Source: Chrysomallon squamiferum | Taxonomy: Eukaryota > Mollusca > Gastropoda > Neomphalida > Peltospiridae | DNA: 64,000 nt | Reading direction: 5' to 3' | NCBI GenBank assembly: GCA_012295275.1 | Contig: CM022671.1 | Span: forward strand, 36,796,683 to 36,860,682 | In this document: positions 60,301-64,000 of the stretch, one piece after another | Numbering within the stretch: position 1 is the stretch's first letter | Layout of the letters: each line of letters starts with the position of its first letter | The notes under the pieces: model-generated | Database searches by the model: none | Told to the model about the DNA's origin: nothing | What the model saw: the letters and a program-made list of their open reading frames with translations, nothing else | Translations under genes and position numbers: made by a program

Positions 60301-63300
60301 GCGCGCCGTCGGGGCAAAAATTTGTGGCAAAAACGTTTCCAACATTTACCAAAGGTGCTGCACCTTTTGAAAATGCGTTTGAAAAAAAAAAATCGAGCAA
60401 TTTTCAAAAAAACATGTGCGTTTTTGTGCACGTGTCGGAAACGAGTTGTTCCCCCCCTTTTGGGGCGTGGGGCGTGCGGCACTTTTGACCCGTGTCGGGC
60501 AACCCTTGCCCCACTTTTGGGTATGTGCGCCCGATTTTTCCCACGTGCTCGGAAAAAGTTATTGCACTTTGAAAAAGGTACCCCTAGCATTTTCAACGAA
60601 ACTTGAAAAAATTCGATTTTCAAAAGTTGAAAATCCGTGTGGCACTGTTCCGTTTGGTCGGGAAAAATATTTCGACGTGTGCAAAACGTGCGCGCCGTCG
60701 GGGCGAGTGTGGCAAAAACGTTTCCAACATTTACCAAAGGTGCTGCACCTTTTGAAAATGCGTTGAAAAAAAAAAAATCGAGCAAATTTTCAAAAACATG
60801 TGCGTTTTTTTGTGCACGTGTCGGAAACGAGTTGTTCCCCTTAGGTGGGTGGGTGGGGCGTGCGGCACTTTTGACCCGTGTCGGGCAACCCTTGCCCCAT
60901 TTTTGGGTATGTGCGCCCGATTTTTCCCACGTGCTCGGAAAAAGTTATTGCACTTTGAAAAAGGTACCCCTAGCATTTTCAACGAAACTTGAAAAATTTC
61001 GATTTTCAAAAGTTGAAAATCCGTGTGGCACTGTTCCGTTTGGTCGGGAAAAATATTTCGAGCGACGTGTGCAAAACGTGCGCGCCGTCGGGGCGAGTGT
61101 GGCAAAAACGTTTCCAACATTTACCAAAGGTGCTGCACCTTTTGAAAATGCGTTTTGAAAATGCGTTTTTGCAAAAAAAAAAATCGAGCAAATTTTTCAA
61201 AAACATGTGCGTTTTTGTGCACGTGTCGGAAACGAGTTGTTCCCCTTGGGTGGGGCGTGCGGCACTTTTGACCCGTGTCGGGCAACCCTTGCCCCACTTT
61301 TGGGTATGTGCGCCCGATTTTTCCCACGTGCTCGGAAAAAGTTATTGCACTTTGAAAAAGGTACCCCTAGCATTTTCAACGAAACTTGAAAAATTTCGAT
61401 TTTCAAAAGTTGAAAATCCGTGTGGCACTGTTCCGTTTGGTCGGGAAAAATATTTCGACGTGTGCAAAACGTGCGCGCCGTCGGGGCGAGTGTGGCAAAA
61501 ACGTTTCCAACATTTACCAAAGGTGCTGCACCTTTTGAAAATGCGTTTGAAAAAAAATCGAGCAAATTTTCAAAAAAAACATGTGCGTTTTTGTGCACGT
61601 GTCGGAAACGAGTTGTTCCCCTTGGGTGGGGCGTGCGGCACTTTTTTTGACCCGTGTCGGGCAACCCTTGCCCCACTTTTGGGTATGTGCGCCCGATTTT
61701 TCCCACGTGCTCGGAAAAAGTTATTGCACTTTGAAAAAGGTACCCCTAGCATTTTCAACGAAACTTGAAAAATTTCGATTTTCAAAAGTTGAAAATCCGT
61801 TTGGTCGGGAAAAATATTTCGACTGTTCCGTTTGGTCGGGAAAAATATTTCGACGTGTGCAAAACGTGCGCGCCGTCGGGGCGAGTGTGGCAAAAACGTT
61901 TCCAACATTTACCAAAGGTGCTTGAAAAAAATGCGAGCAAAAAAAAAAATCGAGCAAATTTTCAAAAAAACATGTGCGTTTTTGTGCACGTGTCGGAAAC
62001 GAGTTGTTCCCCTTGGGTGGGGCGTGCGGCACTTTTGACCCGTGTCGGGCAACCCCCTTACTTTTGGGTATGTGCGCCCGATTTTTCCCACGTGCTCGGA
62101 AAAAGTTATTTTGAAAAAAAAGGTACCCCTAGCATTTTCAACGAAATTGAAAAAAAATTTCGATTTTCAAAGTTGAAAATCCGTGTGGCACTGTTCCGTT
62201 TGGTCGGGAAAAATATTTTCGACGTGTGCAAAACGTGCGCGCCGTCGGGGCGAAGTGTGGCAAAAACGTTTCCAACATTTACCAAAGGTGCTGCACCTTT
62301 TGAAAATGCGTTGAAAAAAAATCGAGCAAATTTTCAAAAACATGTGCGTTTTTTGTGCACGTGTCGGAAACGAGTTGTTCCCCTTGGGTGGGGCGTGCGG
62401 CACTTTTGACCCGTGTCGGGCAACCCTTGCCTCACTTTTGGGTATGTGCGCCCGATTTTTCCCACGTGCTCGGAAAAAGTTATTGCACTTTGAAAAAGGT
62501 ACCCCTAGCATTTTCAACGAAACTTGAAAAATTTCGATTTTCAAAAGTTGAAAATCCGTGTGGCACTGTTCCGTTTGGTCGGGAAAAATATTTCGACGTG
62601 TGCAAAACGTGCGCGCCGTCGGGGCGAGTGTGGCAAAAACGTTTCCAACATTTACCAAAGGTGCTGCACCTTTTGAAAATGCGTTGAAAAAAAATCGAGC
62701 AAATTTTCAAAAACATGTGCGTTTTTTTGTGCACGTGTCGGAAACGAGTTGTTCCCCTTGGGTGGGGCGTGCGGCACTTTTTTGACCCGTGTCGGGCAAC
62801 CCTTTTACTTTTGGGTATGTGCGCCCGATTTTTCCCACGTGCTCGGAAAAAGTTATTGCACTTTGAAAAAGGTACCCCTAGCATTTTCAACGAAACTTGA
62901 AAAATTTCGATTTTCAAAAGTTGAAAATCCGTGTGGCACTGTTCCGTTTGGTCGGGAAAAATATTTCGACGTGTGCAAAACGTGCGCGCCGTCGGGGCGA
63001 GTGTGGCAAAAACGTTTCCAACATTTACCAAAGGTGCTGCACCTTTTGAAAATGCGTTTGAAAAAAATCGAGCAAATTTCAAAAACATGTGTTTTTTTGT
63101 GCACGTGTCGGAAACGAGTTGTTCCCCTTGGGTGGGGCGTGCGTGCGGCACTTTTGACCCGTGTCGGGCAACCCCCCCCACTTTTGGGTATGTGCGCCCG
63201 ATTTTTCCCACGTGCTCGGAAAAAGTTATTGCACTTTGAAAAAGGTACCCCTAGCATTTTCAACGAAACTTGAAAAATTTCGATTTTCAAAAGTTGAAAA

Positions 63301-64000
63301 TCCGTGTGGCACTGTTCCGTTTGGTCGGGAAAAATATTTCGACGTGTGCAAAACGTGCGCGCCGTCGGGGCGAGTGTGGCAAAAACGTTTCCAACATTTA
63401 CCAAAGGTGCTGCACCTTTTGAAAATGCGTTTGAAAAAAATCGAGCAAATTTTCAAAAACATGTGCGTTTTTTGTGCACGTGTCGGAAACGAGTTGTTCC
63501 CCTTGGGTGGGGCGTGCGGCACTTTTGACCCGTGTCGGGCAACCCTTGCCCCACTTTTGGGTATGTGCGCCCGATTTTTCCCACGTGCTCGGAAAAAGTT
63601 ATTGCACTTTGAAAAAGGTACCCCTAGCATTTTCAACGAAACTTGAAAAAATTCGATTTTCAAAAGTTGAAAATCCGTGTGGCACTGTTCCGTTTGGTCG
63701 GGAAAAATATTTCGACGTGTGCAAAACGTGCGCGCCGTCGGGGGGCGAGTGTGGCAAAAACGTTTCCAACATTTACCAAAGGTGCTGCACCTTTTGAAAA
63801 AAAAAAAAAAAAAATCGAGCAAATTTTCAAAAACATGTTTTTTTTTGTGCACGTGTCGGAAACGAGTTGTTCCCCTTGGGTGGGGCGTGCGGCACTTTTG
63901 ACCCGTGTCGGGCAACCCCTTGCCACTTTTGGGTATGTGCGCCCGATTTTTCCCACGTGCTCGGAAAAAGTTATTGCACTTTGAAAAAGGTACCCCTAGC
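51339..64000 (+). repeat. ~374-bp satellite array, at least 33 monomers, continuing past the window
   Basis: The anchor ggtacccctagc recurs at 51368, 51742, 52116, 52500, 52881 and on to 63989: 34 anchors, mean spacing about 382 bp, minimum about 370, maximum about 424. All are head-to-tail. Clean monomers are 373-375 bp. Composition is clearly GC-richer than the flank, with CpG-rich words (gtgcgcgccgtcggggcgag) and several A/T tracts. Stops are sparse on both strands, which creates the many overlapping open frames; monomer length is not a multiple of three, so no frame is kept from copy to copy. Family not recognised. Confidence 0.96.
51742..52115 (+). repeat. Representative clean 374-bp satellite monomer
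   Basis: Reference copy from one GGTACC to the next. Order of landmarks: GGTACC; dyad ttttcaacgaaacttgaaaa; ttccgtttggtcggga; gtgcgcgccgtcggggcgag; dyad ggtgctgcacc; tgtgcacgtgtc; ttccccttgggtgggg; gacccgtgtcgggcaaccc; cccacgtgctcgg. GGTACC is a KpnI site and is kept in most copies. Confidence 0.9.

Noticed and set aside
51196-63984. Many overlapping open frames up to 452 codons on both strands of the satellite
   Set aside because: They follow from the stop-poor 374-bp monomer. Monomer length is not a multiple of three, frames shift between copies, and the same peptides occur in all phases.

Overview
This is an AT-rich, microsatellite-rich animal nuclear window with no bacterial or organellar features. 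The one recognisable host gene is a bZIP transcription factor of the PAR/NFIL3 group on the minus strand (27491-28654, 387 aa, coding part in one exon behind a 3' splice site). TTAGGG-type telomere-like DNA, Tc1/mariner and hAT relics, and abundant TAA, CA, AG and TACA microsatellites fit a lophotrochozoan, most likely a mollusc. That assignment is an inference; no species-diagnostic gene is present.

Layout. Positions 1-19470 are a three-tier tandem array. A 103-bp unit, itself made of two related half-units, runs in blocks of about 0.6-9 copies. Each block is joined to an AG dinucleotide tract and a 626- or ~800-bp spacer, and this composite repeats 14 times in one orientation. The last composite is decayed. 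The array abuts a broken hAT transposase (19470-20074). 20-27 kb is mostly single-copy AT-rich DNA, with a recurring 14-bp motif and a decayed, unrecognised coding-like block. The bZIP gene lies at 27.5-28.7 kb. Sequence to its right (upstream for this minus-strand gene, probably intron and promoter) reaches about 43.7 kb. It holds many minisatellites, eight CACGTG E-boxes, CRE/D-box-like sites, and two promoter-like patches (41.4-41.55 and 43.54-43.67 kb), one ending in a plausible 5' splice site. A non-autonomous Tc1 element occupies 45.6-46.5 kb.

From 49.5 kb the sequence changes: a degenerate telomere-like tract (49500-49627) is followed directly by one diverged satellite fragment. Next come a MITE-like inverted repeat (50133-50395) and one satellite fragment in inverted orientation (51112-51338). 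From there a ~374-bp satellite runs head-to-tail to the end of the window (34 anchors counted, mean spacing about 382 bp). So a single regulatory gene sits between two unrelated large satellite arrays.

Nearly all long open frames in the window are artefacts of AG, CA or TAA repeats or of the stop-poor satellite. The only believable coding sequences are the bZIP gene and the two broken transposases.
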